The notes: generated by a model not told the origin, from the sequence alone. DNA of 64,000 nucleotides from Dyella sp. OK004 (GCF_900114495.1 NZ_FOZI01000003.1:124001-188000); one strand, 5' to 3'. Positions 26,173-34,963 are shown, numbered from the stretch's first letter. A program made the numbers and translations.

Positions 26173-26496
26173 ATGAGAGGACAAATCGGCCAGCTGATGC
26201 AGCAAGCGCAGCGCATGCAGGACGAAATGAAGCGCGCGCAGGAAGAGATCGCCAAGCTTGAAGTCACCGGCAGTTCGGGTGGCGGCCTGGTGACCGTGGT
26301 CATGAGCGGCACGCACGAAGTGCGCCGCGTGCAGATCGACCGCAAGCTGTTCGCCGACGATCCGGAGATGGCTGAGGATCTGGTGGCTGCCGCCATCAAC
26401 GATGCGGTCAATAAGGTAGCCGAGGTCAGCAAGAACAAGCTCGGTGGCGTCACCTCAGGCATGAACTTGCCGCCCGGTTTCAAGATGCCATTCTGA
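26173..26496 (+). CDS. ybaB: YbaB/EbfC nucleoid-associated protein
   Basis: The 107-residue protein opens with an amphipathic helix rich in Gln and Met ([10 protein letters not shown]) and has the [12 protein letters not shown] and [11 protein letters not shown] segments of the YbaB fold. The homodimeric protein binds DNA and is co-expressed with dnaX and recR in many bacteria. It starts 32 bases after dnaX. A REP-like element separates it from recR. Confidence 0.94.
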   Translation: MRGQIGQLMQQAQRMQDEMKRAQEEIAKLEVTGSSGGGLVTVVMSGTHEVRRVQIDRKLFADDPEMAEDLVAAAINDAVNKVAEVSKNKLGGVTSGMNLPPGFKMPF

Positions 26497-26503
26497 TGTG
26501 AAA

Positions 26504-26572
26504 GTAGGAGCCCACCCTGTGGGCGACCGCTGCGTTATCGGTACGCCAATCGCGCACAGAGTGCGCTCCTAC
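26504..26572. repeat. GTAG-headed REP-like inverted repeat, copy 2
   Basis: Arms of 23 bases at 26504-26526 and 26550-26572 match at 20 of 23 positions and start with GTAGGAG. Each arm also holds an internal hairpin; relative to copy 1, the left arm has two paired changes (CCCAC-CCT-GTGGG) that keep the stem. It lies between ybaB and recR. Confidence 0.85.
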
Positions 26573-26588
26573 ATCCCAAATACGATTC

Positions 26589-27179
26589 ATGAGCAAACTC
26601 CTCACCGACTTGATTGAAGCCTTGCGTTGCCTGCCCGGCGTAGGCGGCAAGAGCGCGCAGCGGATGGCCTTCCATCTGCTGGAGCGCGAACGCGAGCGGG
26701 GGCTGCGACTTGCCGGCGCGCTAGAGCAAGCCATGCAACGCATCGGCAATTGCACACGCTGCCGCAACTTCAGCGAAGAGCCGGTCTGCTCGATCTGCGC
26801 CAGCAGTAGCCGCGACCGCCACGTGCTTTGCGTGGTGGAGTCGCCGACAGAGCTGGCAGTGATCGAGCAGGCCACCGGGTATCGCGGGCAGTATTTTGTG
26901 TTGCTCGGTCGCCTGTCGCCGCTGGATGGGCTGGGGCCGGAAGAGCTCGGTCTCGGCTTGCTCACCGAGCGGCTGGGGGAAGGTGAGATCGAAGAGATGA
27001 TCATTGCCACCAATCCCACCGTGGAAGGCGAGGCGACGGCGCACTATCTCGCGCAGCTGGCGCGTGCCGCCGGTGTCAAACCGACCCGGCTGGCGCACGG
27101 TGTGCCGCTGGGCGGGGAGCTTGAGTACGTCGATCGCGGCACGCTGGCGCACGCCTTCGGCAGCCGGCAGAGTTTGTGA
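26589..27179 (+). CDS. recR: Recombination mediator RecR
   Basis: The 196-residue protein has the N-terminal helix-hairpin-helix ([12 protein letters not shown]), a C4 zinc finger (C55, C58, C67, C70), the Toprim domain starting L-C-V-V-E-S-P-T-E and a C-terminal Walker-like [10 protein letters not shown]. RecR with RecO and RecF loads RecA onto gapped single-stranded DNA. It is the third member of the dnaX-ybaB-recR set, although a REP element intervenes. Confidence 0.97.
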   Translation: MSKLLTDLIEALRCLPGVGGKSAQRMAFHLLERERERGLRLAGALEQAMQRIGNCTRCRNFSEEPVCSICASSSRDRHVLCVVESPTELAVIEQATGYRGQYFVLLGRLSPLDGLGPEELGLGLLTERLGEGEIEEMIIATNPTVEGEATAHYLAQLARAAGVKPTRLAHGVPLGGELEYVDRGTLAHAFGSRQSL

Positions 27180-27196
27180 CCTGAGGGAACCTTGAT

Positions 27197-27541
27197 ATGG
27201 CCGACACGATTTTTGGAAAGATCATCCGCCGTGAAATTCCCGCCGACATCGTTTACGAAGACGATGATGTGCTGGCTTTCAGCGATCTGAATCCGCAGGC
27301 GCCGGTGCACGTGCTGTTCGTGCCCAAGCGTGCCATCGCCAGCCTCGACGAAGCGAAGGCATCCGATGCGGAGCTGCTCGGCAAGTTATTGCTGGCGGCT
27401 GCGGCTTATGCCCGACAGCTGGGTCTGGCCGAGCAGGGCTATCGCACGGTGATCAACTGCAACGAGCACGGTGGGCAGACGGTGTTCCATCTGCACGTGC
27501 ATTTGCTGGCCGGGCGCCGAATGCACTGGCCGCCGGGCTGA
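27197..27541 (+). CDS. HIT-family purine nucleoside phosphoramidase (HinT-like)
   Basis: The 114-residue protein begins with T-I-F-G-K-I-I-R-R-E-I-P-A-D-I-V-Y-E-D-D and ends with the histidine triad H-L-H-V-H-L-L at 98-104, His100 being the likely nucleophile. This is the HinT branch, which hydrolyses AMP-lysine-type phosphoramidates. The ATG is 17 bases after recR in the same direction, so it belongs to that transcript. A strong bidirectional terminator follows. Confidence 0.93.
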   Translation: MADTIFGKIIRREIPADIVYEDDDVLAFSDLNPQAPVHVLFVPKRAIASLDEAKASDAELLGKLLLAAAAYARQLGLAEQGYRTVINCNEHGGQTVFHLHVHLLAGRRMHWPPG

Positions 27542-27563
27542 TCCGGGGGCTTTCACCGATACG

Positions 27564-27590
27564 AAAACGCCGGCGCGAGGCCGGCGTTTT
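27564..27590. terminator. Bidirectional intrinsic terminator
   Basis: An 11-bp perfect stem (AAAACGCCGGC / GCCGGCGTTTT, loop GCGAG) sits between the convergent HIT and Slp genes with A- and T-runs on both strands. Confidence 0.9.
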
Positions 27591-27608
27591 CTTTGATGCT
27601 CTATGTGC

Positions 27609-28190
27609 TTATCGCGGACGGGGCGGCGGTACCGGACGCGGCACCACGATCACGCGCGGCTGGTACCAGAACGGGTCGCCCCACGGGCCCCAGTACGGAC
27701 CCCAGCCCGGGCCCCAGAACGGGTCGTAGTAGCCCGGCGGGTAGCGCACGGCGACGCGCTTCGGCCACAGATAGACCACATCGGCTTCCACGCGCGGGTA
27801 GGCGTAGTCGTATTCGCCAACCTTCTGCGAGACCGTGCCATGTAGGGTGCCGGTGACGGTCACTTCGCGGCCGCGCGCGAACACTTCCGGATCGTAGAAG
27901 CCGGAGCGGCAGGCGACGAAGCGGCCCTGGGTGTCATTGCTGCTGTCTGCCTTCGGACGAGCTTGGTCGTCGAGCGGGCGCGAAAGCATGTAGAAGCAGG
28001 TTTCCTGCGGGCCGGGTTCGGTCTTGATGATCTCGCCGCCCCAGCGCACCTTGGCGCCACCAGCGCCGCCTTGCTGCGCCGCGGCCGTGCTGAGGTCGGT
28101 GTAAGTGCCTTGCAGCGGCTGGGGTACCGTCGCGCAGGCGGCCAGCGAGGCCGTGACGGCCGCAAGGGCCAGGGTTTTATAGGTGGACAT
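27609..28190 (-). CDS. Slp-family outer-membrane lipoprotein
   Basis: The 193-residue precursor has a signal peptide with lipobox L-A-A-C (Cys19). It contains Slp-type features: V-R-W-G-G-E-I-I, E-T-C-F-Y-M-L-S-R-P-L-D and F-Y-D-P-E-V-F-A-R-G-R-E-V-T-V-T-G. The last 45 residues are an unusual Trp/Gly/Pro/Tyr-rich tail followed by a Pro/Arg end. Slp proteins are starvation- or stationary-phase-induced lipoproteins in enterics. I chose ATG 28190 because GGAGAA lies upstream; an ATG 15 bases further on overlaps that site. Confidence 0.85.
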   Translation of the reverse strand: MSTYKTLALAAVTASLAACATVPQPLQGTYTDLSTAAAQQGGAGGAKVRWGGEIIKTEPGPQETCFYMLSRPLDDQARPKADSSNDTQGRFVACRSGFYDPEVFARGREVTVTGTLHGTVSQKVGEYDYAYPRVEADVVYLWPKRVAVRYPPGYYDPFWGPGWGPYWGPWGDPFWYQPRVIVVPRPVPPPRPR

Positions 28191-28248
28191 GACCGCTTTC
28201 TCCATCGTTAGGCGGATGATCCTATATCCGCAAATCTACTGATTCGGT

Positions 28249-30216
28249 TCATTTGACCACGTGTCGTGGCCGGAAATCCCGCACTGCCTGCGTAAAGCCG
28301 CGAACGGATTCGGGCGGCGGTACGGCGTAGGCATAGCGCAGGTCGAGGTAGCTCCTCATCAATAGGTCGAGCTCCGCGCGCTGGGCGGGCAGGGCCCTCG
28401 CCGCGCGCAACAGGTAATGCTGCGGGCCTTCACTGCTCCGTCGTGCAATGCCGGCACGTGCCAGTTTCCGTTCGAGTGTCTGCATGGCTGCCCGCATGGG
28501 GTCGGCGTCGTGTCTGCGCCAAAGCGCCCAGGCTAGCCCGAGCGCGGCGAACAACACGCTGCCGATGGTCAGCAGCACACTCAAGGTGGTTGTGTCGGTA
28601 TCGCGGACGCCGAATGGCGTGAGGAGCCCGCGTTGCCTTAGTGCGTCAAAGCCGATAACGCCTTCACTCCACCAGCGGTTGACGACATCCCAGCGATTGC
28701 GAAGGTCCTGCAACCAGTTAAGACCCTGCCATCCCGACTGGCTGGCGGCGACCGCGGCGGCGCCCAGGCTGACGCGTTCGGGGCGCACGGCGGCAGTAGG
28801 GTCGACGCGCACCCAGCCGCGTCCGGCCAGCCACACCTCACTCCATGCATGCGCATCGGATTGCCGCACCAGCAGGTACTGGCCTAGCTTGTTCCAGTAG
28901 CCGCCCTGGTAACCCGTGACCACCCGCGCCGGAACGCCAGCCGCGCGCATCAGCACGGTGAACGCGGAGGAATAGTGCTCGCAAAAACCTTCATGCGTGG
29001 CGAACAGGAAATCGTCCACGGCGTCGCGGCCCAGCGGTGCCGGCGCCAGCGTGTAGTTGAAGCCGCCATCGTGGAATAGCGACAGCGCGGCCTGCACGAT
29101 GGCGTCGTCGCGATCGCCGTAGCGCTCGCGCCACTGCGCGGCCAGCGCCAGGCTGCGAGGATTGAAGCCGGCCGGCAGTAACAGGCTGCGCCGGCGCGTG
29201 GCGTCATCCAGCGCGGGCTGGAAACGATAGTGCAGTGCGGAACGCAGCGAATAGGTCAGAGGATCCTGCACCGGTTTGCCGCCGATCACTTCGCGGTTCG
29301 CGCCCAGTCTCGCCTGTGGCGGCGCTTCCAGCGGCACGTCGAGGGCAGGCAGCACTTGCTGGCCGTTGGGTTCGAGAGTGATGCGGTAGCTCTGGCTCTC
29401 GGTCGCTTCAAGCGGCGCCGGTGGTTGCCCGGTCGGCATCGTGGTCCAGCGGCGGCCGTCGTAGTGCGTCATTACGTAGGCGCGGAAATAGCGTTGGTCT
29501 GGCGCCGGCAAAGTCTGGTCGAAACTCACGCGCATCGCAGGATGATCGTCGGTGAGCAGATCGACGAAGTCGCCTGGCGACATGCGATCGCTGAGGCCGG
29601 TGCGCGCCTGCGCTGAAGGCGGCGCGCCCCACAGCGGTGAATCCAGCCGTGGCACCAGCACAAAGCCGAGCAGCGAAAGCGGAACCGCGGCGGCGAGCAG
29701 GCTCAGGCCAGGCAGCAGTTCGCGTGGCAGGCTGGTCGCGACACGTGCGGGCTGCAAGGCGCGCAGGGTGGCCAGCGCCGGTACCAGACCAAGCCCCACG
29801 ATAAAGGTGGCAACCATGCCCTGATCGGATAGCAGCGCCGCCATCAGCGTGAAGCAGGCAAAGCCGACCGCGACCTTGGCGTCGCGTGGTGTTTCGGTTT
29901 CCAGCAGCTTGAGTACCAGCAGACCCACTGCCAACGCTGAGCCCGGTTCGCGTCCGAAGATGTTGCCGTAGTGGAAGATCACGGTGGCCGCCAGCAGCGC
30001 GACCAGTGGCAACTTCAGGTAAATCGGCGCTCGGCCCGGCTGACGTCGCCGCTGCCACCAGCGCAGACCCAGCACCGCGGCCAGGGCGGCGCTCAGCCAT
30101 AGCGGTAGATGGGACGCGTGCAAACCCAGCACGACCGCAGTGGTGATGCAGAGTAAGTCGAAGGCGCGGCCGTCGAGAGGTGCTTCGTTGCGTGACGTCC
30201 GGCGCAGGCGAATCAC
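28249..30216 (-). CDS. tgpA: TgpA-type transglutaminase-like membrane protein
   Basis: The GTG at 30216 overlaps the stop of the DUF58 gene as GTGA. The resulting 655-residue protein has an N-terminal block of membrane helices (about 20-180), a DUF3488 region, a periplasmic transglutaminase core with catalytic Cys near 411 in G-F-C-E-H-Y-S-S, His about 44 residues later in D-A-H-A-W-S-E-V-W and Asp in V-R-V-D-P-T-A, then a final membrane helix and a cytoplasmic DUF4129-like tail. P. aeruginosa TgpA is essential and of similar size. The partners encoded upstream (MoxR and DUF58) form the usual trio. The peptide substrate is unknown. Confidence 0.9.
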   Translation of the reverse strand: MIRLRRTSRNEAPLDGRAFDLLCITTAVVLGLHASHLPLWLSAALAAVLGLRWWQRRRQPGRAPIYLKLPLVALLAATVIFHYGNIFGREPGSALAVGLLVLKLLETETPRDAKVAVGFACFTLMAALLSDQGMVATFIVGLGLVPALATLRALQPARVATSLPRELLPGLSLLAAAVPLSLLGFVLVPRLDSPLWGAPPSAQARTGLSDRMSPGDFVDLLTDDHPAMRVSFDQTLPAPDQRYFRAYVMTHYDGRRWTTMPTGQPPAPLEATESQSYRITLEPNGQQVLPALDVPLEAPPQARLGANREVIGGKPVQDPLTYSLRSALHYRFQPALDDATRRRSLLLPAGFNPRSLALAAQWRERYGDRDDAIVQAALSLFHDGGFNYTLAPAPLGRDAVDDFLFATHEGFCEHYSSAFTVLMRAAGVPARVVTGYQGGYWNKLGQYLLVRQSDAHAWSEVWLAGRGWVRVDPTAAVRPERVSLGAAAVAASQSGWQGLNWLQDLRNRWDVVNRWWSEGVIGFDALRQRGLLTPFGVRDTDTTTLSVLLTIGSVLFAALGLAWALWRRHDADPMRAAMQTLERKLARAGIARRSSEGPQHYLLRAARALPAQRAELDLLMRSYLDLRYAYAVPPPESVRGFTQAVRDFRPRHVVK

Positions 30217-31181
30217 GGCAGTCGCGCCAGTGCGCTCATGCAGCGCGCGTAGTGGGCGGGGCCAGAGCCATGACCGATGTCCTCTTCCGGCAACCACAGG
30301 CTGCTTGGCCGGCCCTGCGCTTCCGCTTCGCCCAGCCAGCGAGCGAGACGGGCGATGCGCGCCTCGTGGTTGAGGCTCGGCATCTGGCGCCAATCCAGAC
30401 GCCATTCCTGGCGTGGCTCGGGTTGTTCGAAATCCTTCACCAGCAGACTGTCGTGCCGGGCGCTGGCTTTCCATGCGATACGGCGTTGCGGATCGCCGGC
30501 GCGATAGTCGCGCAAGGCAGCCAGGTCTTCGCCGTGATGCAGGCGATGATGCAGCGGATCGTCGGCAGCGAGTTGCGGCGGCGGTCCGCCGGTTTCGGGG
30601 CAAGGCCATACCAGCGCGGATTGCTCCGGGTACAACCAGCTCCATGCGCGGAACAGACCCAGAGGCCAGCTGCTCCACAGCTGGATGCGCGGTAGCGCTT
30701 GCCAGCCACGTCGCGTGGTTGCCATCGACAGCGGCAGAACAAGCTGGCCACGGGAGGGGATCGCGAAGGCTTGGGTTTGGCCGTCCATATGGACGCGGAT
30801 GGCCTGACGCACGCGTACGCCGGCATCGAAGTGAAGATGCAGGACAAGCGGTTGACCAGCAATTGCGTGGTCCGCCTGAATGGCTGCCAGGCGCAAGCCA
30901 TCCAGGCTGCGAAAGGCGACCAGCATGCTCGCCGCGCAGGCGGCGCCGAGCAGGCAGGTCAGCAACAAGGCGGCGTTGTTCGCATAGTTCAGTGCGCCGG
31001 CCAGCATCACTAGCAGCAGGACACCAAAAGCCAGGCCCAGCCCGGTAGGCACGATATAGATACGCCGACGATGCAGCTCGATGGGCAGGCTTTCGGGGCG
31101 GCGATAGCGGGTCAGTGCCGGCAGGCGTCGCTCGGCCCGGTGTTGCAGACGGCGGATCGTCTCGGCCAGTGGCATGGCCAT
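30213..31181 (-). CDS. DUF58 protein (MoxR-associated)
   Basis: The 322-residue protein has two N-terminal membrane helices (about 42-90) and a DUF58 domain with L-R-D-Y-R-A-G-D-P-Q-R-R-I-A-W-K-A-S-A-R and L-V-K-D-F-E, resembling a von Willebrand A-like module. In other bacteria DUF58 proteins are co-encoded with MoxR ATPases and transglutaminases. Its ATG at 31181 shares one base with the MoxR stop (TGATG), and its stop overlaps the tgpA start. All three are thus translationally coupled. Function beyond complex membership is not established. Confidence 0.88.
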   Translation of the reverse strand: MAMPLAETIRRLQHRAERRLPALTRYRRPESLPIELHRRRIYIVPTGLGLAFGVLLLVMLAGALNYANNAALLLTCLLGAACAASMLVAFRSLDGLRLAAIQADHAIAGQPLVLHLHFDAGVRVRQAIRVHMDGQTQAFAIPSRGQLVLPLSMATTRRGWQALPRIQLWSSWPLGLFRAWSWLYPEQSALVWPCPETGGPPPQLAADDPLHHRLHHGEDLAALRDYRAGDPQRRIAWKASARHDSLLVKDFEQPEPRQEWRLDWRQMPSLNHEARIARLARWLGEAEAQGRPSSLWLPEEDIGHGSGPAHYARCMSALARLP

Positions 31182-32122
31182 CAACCCACAGCGACCTCGG
31201 CAAGCAACTGGCGCGCGAGTGTGTCGCCGTTAGCGCCGCGTGCGGGGACCAGGCGGTGCGCAGCCAGCGGTACGAACAATGCCTGGATATCTTCCGGCAA
31301 CACGTGAGTGCGACCGCTGAGCATCGCCCAGGTGCGCGCCGCATTGAGTAAGGCGAGGCCAGCGCGCGGCGACAAGCCCACACGTATCTCTGCATGACGC
31401 CGGCTCGCGCTGAGCAGCGCTTGCAGATAATCCAGCAGCGCCGGGCTAGCGGTGATCGTCTGGGACTGCCGATGCAGGGTGGTGAGTCCGGCGCCGTCGA
31501 GCTGAGGTACCAGCTGCGCGAGCAGGTCCCGGCGATCACTGCCGGTAAGCAAGGCTCGTTCGGCGGCGGCATCGGGATAGTCCAGCGACAGCCGCAGCAT
31601 GAAGCGGTCCAGCTGCGAGTCCGGCAGCGGAAAAGTGCCAGCCAGATCCAGCGGATTCTGCGTGGCGACGACGAAGAACGGCTGCGGCAACATATGCGTC
31701 TGGCCGTCTACGGTGACCTGGCCCTCTGCCATTGCTTCGAGCAGCGCACTTTGAGTCTTTGGCGTGGCGCGATTGATTTCGTCGGCAAGCAACAAGCCGG
31801 TGAAGATCGGACCCGGATGAAAGCGGAACTGTCCAGTCTCGCGCTCATAAACGCTCACACCGATAATGTCCGACGGCAACAGGTCGCTGGTGAACTGCAC
31901 GCGCTGGAAGTCCAGCGCAAAGCTCGCAGCCAGCGCATGGGCCAGTGTGGTCTTGCCCACGCCGGGCACGTCTTCCAGCAGCAGATGCCCGCCTGCGATC
32001 AGGCAAGTAAAAGCCAGTTTGATCTGGCGGGGCTTGCCCAACAGGACCTGGTTGACCTGCGCCATGGCGGCGTCGAGGCGTGAGCGCAGAACATCATCAT
32101 GAAGCGGAGTGATGGCGGACAT
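31181..32122 (-). CDS. MoxR-family AAA+ ATPase
   Basis: The 313-residue ATPase has Walker A P-G-V-G-K-T-T at 53-59, Walker B L-L-A-D-E-I-N-R-A at 110-118, sensor 1 A-T-Q-N-P, and the AAA_3 lid with S-P-R-A-G. MoxR proteins act as chaperones for folding or activating partners; DUF58 and transglutaminase-like proteins are typical associates. It is the first gene of the operon, with a divergently transcribed GT39 gene 41 bases upstream. Confidence 0.93.
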   Translation of the reverse strand: MSAITPLHDDVLRSRLDAAMAQVNQVLLGKPRQIKLAFTCLIAGGHLLLEDVPGVGKTTLAHALAASFALDFQRVQFTSDLLPSDIIGVSVYERETGQFRFHPGPIFTGLLLADEINRATPKTQSALLEAMAEGQVTVDGQTHMLPQPFFVVATQNPLDLAGTFPLPDSQLDRFMLRLSLDYPDAAAERALLTGSDRRDLLAQLVPQLDGAGLTTLHRQSQTITASPALLDYLQALLSASRRHAEIRVGLSPRAGLALLNAARTWAMLSGRTHVLPEDIQALFVPLAAHRLVPARGANGDTLARQLLAEVAVG

Positions 32123-32163
32123 GGAATCTGGGCGGCAGGTGGGGGCGGTGCAGGGGGTGAACC

Positions 32164-33762
32164 GTGCATGACCGCAGTGTAGCCCTCGGCCTCGCGCGCT
32201 GGCGAGCCGCGTTTCTCATTGCCTTCGTTTTGTTGCTGCTCGGTCGTCTGGTGATCGCCGCCAGCCTGTCGCCGTTTGGTGACGAGGCGTTCTATTGGCA
32301 GGAGAGTCGCCACTTAGCCTGGGGTTACAGCGATCTGCCGCCTCTGACCGCATGGCTGATCCGGTTGGGCGAGAGTGTGGCTGGGCATGGCCTGCTGGGT
32401 ATGCGCTGGCCGTTCCTGTTGTTGGGGAGTGCTTTGCCCTGGCTGGTGGTCGCGTTCGCGCGGCAGGCGTTCGATGCGCGTGACGGGTGGCAGGCGGGGC
32501 TGCTTTGTCTCGCGTTGCCGCTGGCCGGAAGTCTTGGGGTGCTGGCTTTGCCGGATGTCCCGCTGACGGTGGCTAGCATGCTCGCGCTGGTGGCTGTGTT
32601 GCGCGCGATGCAGAGTGACCGTCTCGGCGACTGGTTGATGCTCGGTGGCGCTTTGGCGATGTGCTGGCTGACGCACTATCGCGCGGTGATGCCGATGCTG
32701 GCTGGCCTGTTGTTATTTGTGCTGACACCACGCGGTCGCCAGCAATGGCGCCGTCGCGGTTTCTGGCTGGCGATGGTAGTAGCGGCGCTCGGTCTGATCC
32801 CTCTGCTCATTTCCAATTGGCAGCAGAGCGGCGCCGGGGTGGCATTTCAGGTGGTGGAGCGCAATCCCTGGCGCTTCCATGCTGATGCGCTGGTGCAGCC
32901 GCTGGAACAGGCCGTGGCATGCACGCCTTTGCTTTATCTGCTGCTGTTGTGGGCGGCTTATCGCAGTTGGCGAAGGCGTGGCGAAGGGGCTCCCTGGGAT
33001 GTCATCGCCATCGTCTCGCTGTGCTTCTTCGTCATCTATTTTGTATTGGGCTTGTTCGCCGATGAGTTGCGTTTTCGCGCGCACTGGCCACTGCCGGGAT
33101 ATCTGCCTTTGCTCGGTGTGTTGCCGGTGCTGTTGCGTTCACGGTTGCAGATTCGCTGGGTGCGTTGGTTCACCTGCAGTGCCGTCGCACTGGCGATCGT
33201 CGGCCAGCTCAGTGGGTTCGCGTATCTCAGTCTTGCAGCGAGTGAAAGCGGGGCGCAGGTGCTGGCAAGCATGAAGGCGTTTCCGGCCCGCTTCGTTGGA
33301 TGGCGCGAGAGCGGTGTCGCAGCGGGGGAGCTTCTGCGTGAACATCCTGCGGTATTGGTTGCGGACAATTTTATGCTGGCGGCCGAGATCGATTTTCAGT
33401 TGGACGGCGCCGCACCCATCTATGTGCTGGATAGCCCTCTCAACGCCAAGCATGGGCGGGCGCCGCAGTTGGCGATCTGGCATCGCGATGAGGCTTCGTT
33501 GCGCGAGGCGCATACGGGCGCGCCGATGTTGCTCGCTGTCGACGAAACGTCGCTGCGCGTGCGTGAGCGTTCCGACTGGCTGGGCACGCTCTGTCAGCGC
33601 ATCGTCGAACCGCAGCCGCTACGACGGCTGGATTTGTTCGGTGGTCGCAAGCGCATCGCCTTTTATGCGGGCCGCGTTCCTGCACTGGGTGGTGTGCAGC
33701 CGCCGATAGCAGGAGCGGGTTGTTCGATCTGGCGTTTGGCGTCAGCGGCCTACGCTCAATAA
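32164..33762 (+). CDS. GT39/ArnT-like membrane glycosyltransferase
   Basis: The 532-residue protein has about ten to twelve membrane helices and the catalytic G-D-E-A-F-Y-W motif at 39-45 in the first periplasmic loop, typical of the PMT/ArnT (GT-C) clan, which uses polyprenyl-phosphate sugars. H-x-x-W-G-Y-x-D-L-P-P-L-T-A-W-L also matches the family. The target could be lipid A, O-antigen or protein. The start is GTG 32164 with GGGGG upstream. The gene ends only 7 bases from the convergent maf stop. Confidence 0.82.
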   Translation: MHDRSVALGLARWRAAFLIAFVLLLLGRLVIAASLSPFGDEAFYWQESRHLAWGYSDLPPLTAWLIRLGESVAGHGLLGMRWPFLLLGSALPWLVVAFARQAFDARDGWQAGLLCLALPLAGSLGVLALPDVPLTVASMLALVAVLRAMQSDRLGDWLMLGGALAMCWLTHYRAVMPMLAGLLLFVLTPRGRQQWRRRGFWLAMVVAALGLIPLLISNWQQSGAGVAFQVVERNPWRFHADALVQPLEQAVACTPLLYLLLLWAAYRSWRRRGEGAPWDVIAIVSLCFFVIYFVLGLFADELRFRAHWPLPGYLPLLGVLPVLLRSRLQIRWVRWFTCSAVALAIVGQLSGFAYLSLAASESGAQVLASMKAFPARFVGWRESGVAAGELLREHPAVLVADNFMLAAEIDFQLDGAAPIYVLDSPLNAKHGRAPQLAIWHRDEASLREAHTGAPMLLAVDETSLRVRERSDWLGTLCQRIVEPQPLRRLDLFGGRKRIAFYAGRVPALGGVQPPIAGAGCSIWRLASAAYAQ

Positions 33763-33769
33763 CGCGAGC

Positions 33770-34354
33770 TCAGGGCAATGCCACGCCGGCCTCGCGCAGC
33801 AGGCGGGCGAGGGCGATTAGCGGCAGGCCGATCAGTGCGCTGGGATCTTCGTTGTCGATGCGCTCGAACAGGCTGATGCCCAGGCCTTCGCACTTGAAGC
33901 TGCCGGCGCAGTCCAGCGGTTGCTCGCGCTCAACATAACGGGCGATCTCGTCATCACTCAGCGAGCGGAAACGCACGCGGGTGTGATCGACATAGGTATG
34001 ACGTTTGCCGCTGCGCGTATCGAGCAGGCATAGCGCGGTATGGAAATGCACGGCGCGACCGGAGCTGGCGGCTAGTTGGGCTCGGGCGCGTTCGTCAGTA
34101 CCGGGCTTGTCCAGCATGGTGCCGTCCAGTTCGGCGACCTGGTCGGAGCCGATCACCAAAGCGTTGTCCAGGCCGTCCGCGGCGGCTTCGGCCTTGGCCA
34201 CGGCGAGCCGCAGGGCGCGATCCTGCGGTGCTTCGGCCGGCAGCGCGGTTTCATCCGTGCCCGGGGCACGCTGTTCGAATTCGGGATAGAGGCGTCGCAG
34301 CAGTTCGGCGCGATAGCGGGAAGTGGAGCCCAGGATCAGGCGGGGCAGGGTCAT
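33770..34354 (-). CDS. Maf/YceF-type nucleoside triphosphate pyrophosphatase
   Basis: The 194-residue protein has the N-terminal L-I-L-G-S-T-S-R-Y-R nucleotide-binding motif, Asp70 in V-I-G-S-D-Q-V-A, L-D-K-P-G-T, and the C-terminal C-A-G-S-F-K-C-E-G-L-G region typical of the YceF subgroup, which hydrolyses m7GTP. This is a house-cleaning enzyme for modified nucleotides. It sits next to yceD-rpmF, as in E. coli. Its ATG overlaps the stop of the small membrane protein gene upstream. Confidence 0.93.
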   Translation of the reverse strand: MTLPRLILGSTSRYRAELLRRLYPEFEQRAPGTDETALPAEAPQDRALRLAVAKAEAAADGLDNALVIGSDQVAELDGTMLDKPGTDERARAQLAASSGRAVHFHTALCLLDTRSGKRHTYVDHTRVRFRSLSDDEIARYVEREQPLDCAGSFKCEGLGISLFERIDNEDPSALIGLPLIALARLLREAGVALP

Positions 34355-34806
34355 GCCTCTGGCCCCCGCTGGATGTGCTCGCGCATGGCATCGTCGAGGG
34401 CGTGCTGGGCCTGGTCGAGTGCTTCCAGCAGCGGTGCCAGGCGGCCACGCGTCTCGATCATGGTCGAGACGGCGCCGTCGAGTTGATCCTGGCTGGCGCG
34501 CGGCGCCTCGTCACGGATCCAGATGCGTTGCTGCAGTAGCGAGCGCAGGCCGGCCTCGATCGCGTGCCGGGCCTCCTGTTCGCTGGCTGCCGGCAGGTCG
34601 GGATTGAGTGACATCACGGCATGTGCTTGCTGCAGGCCGGCCCGGCAGGTTTTCAGGTCGCCTTCCAGGCGATCGGCCAGTTCCAGCAGTTGGTGCAGGC
34701 TGTGCGAGCGGCGGTCATTGCGCCGCCGATACCATAGGGTCACGGCGACGGCGGCGACCAGTACGAGAAACAGCGCAACCGAGCCAAGCGTCAGATAGGC
34801 ATTCAC
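34351..34806 (-). CDS. Hypothetical single-pass membrane protein with coiled coil
   Basis: Not recognised as a named family. From GTG 34806 it has 151 residues: one N-terminal membrane helix (about 3-24), a basic Y-R-R-R-N-D-R-R segment, and an acidic/Leu-rich helical remainder likely to form a coiled coil. Topology suggests anchoring with the helical domain in the cytoplasm. It overlaps maf by 4 bases (ATGA), so it is co-translated with it. A frame extension to 34869 adds residues without a hydrophobic or conserved pattern. Confidence 0.65.
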   Translation of the reverse strand: MNAYLTLGSVALFLVLVAAVAVTLWYRRRNDRRSHSLHQLLELADRLEGDLKTCRAGLQQAHAVMSLNPDLPAASEQEARHAIEAGLRSLLQQRIWIRDEAPRASQDQLDGAVSTMIETRGRLAPLLEALDQAQHALDDAMREHIQRGPEA

Positions 34807-34925
34807 GTGAGCGGTTCGGCTCGAGGGCGGCGGAGCCGGCAGTCTGCCGCATGAGTGCCGTTCAGGCAAAATGCGCTGGAGCGCGAAAAGTTAAGCGCGG
34901 TGTTTAGTCCGGTATAAACAATATG

Positions 34926-34954
34926 TTGACTTCAAACGCCAGCAAACCTAAGAT
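34926..34954 (+). promoter_or_regulatory. Strong sigma-70 promoter of yceD-rpmF
   Basis: TTGACT (34926-34931), a 17-base spacer, and TAAGAT (34949-34954) make a near-consensus promoter. Transcription should start around 34960-34962, only two to four bases before the yceD ATG at 34964, implying a leaderless or near-leaderless mRNA. A second -10-like TATAAA at 34913-34918 lacks a matching -35. Confidence 0.75.
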
Positions 34955-34963
34955 TTCGCGATT

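Noticed and set aside
30217-31572. Upstream extension of the tgpA frame, giving 1107 codons
   Set aside because: The extra 450 codons lie in another frame across the DUF58 gene and part of MoxR, lack membrane or catalytic patterns, and the GTG at 30216 with GTGA overlap is a convincing start.
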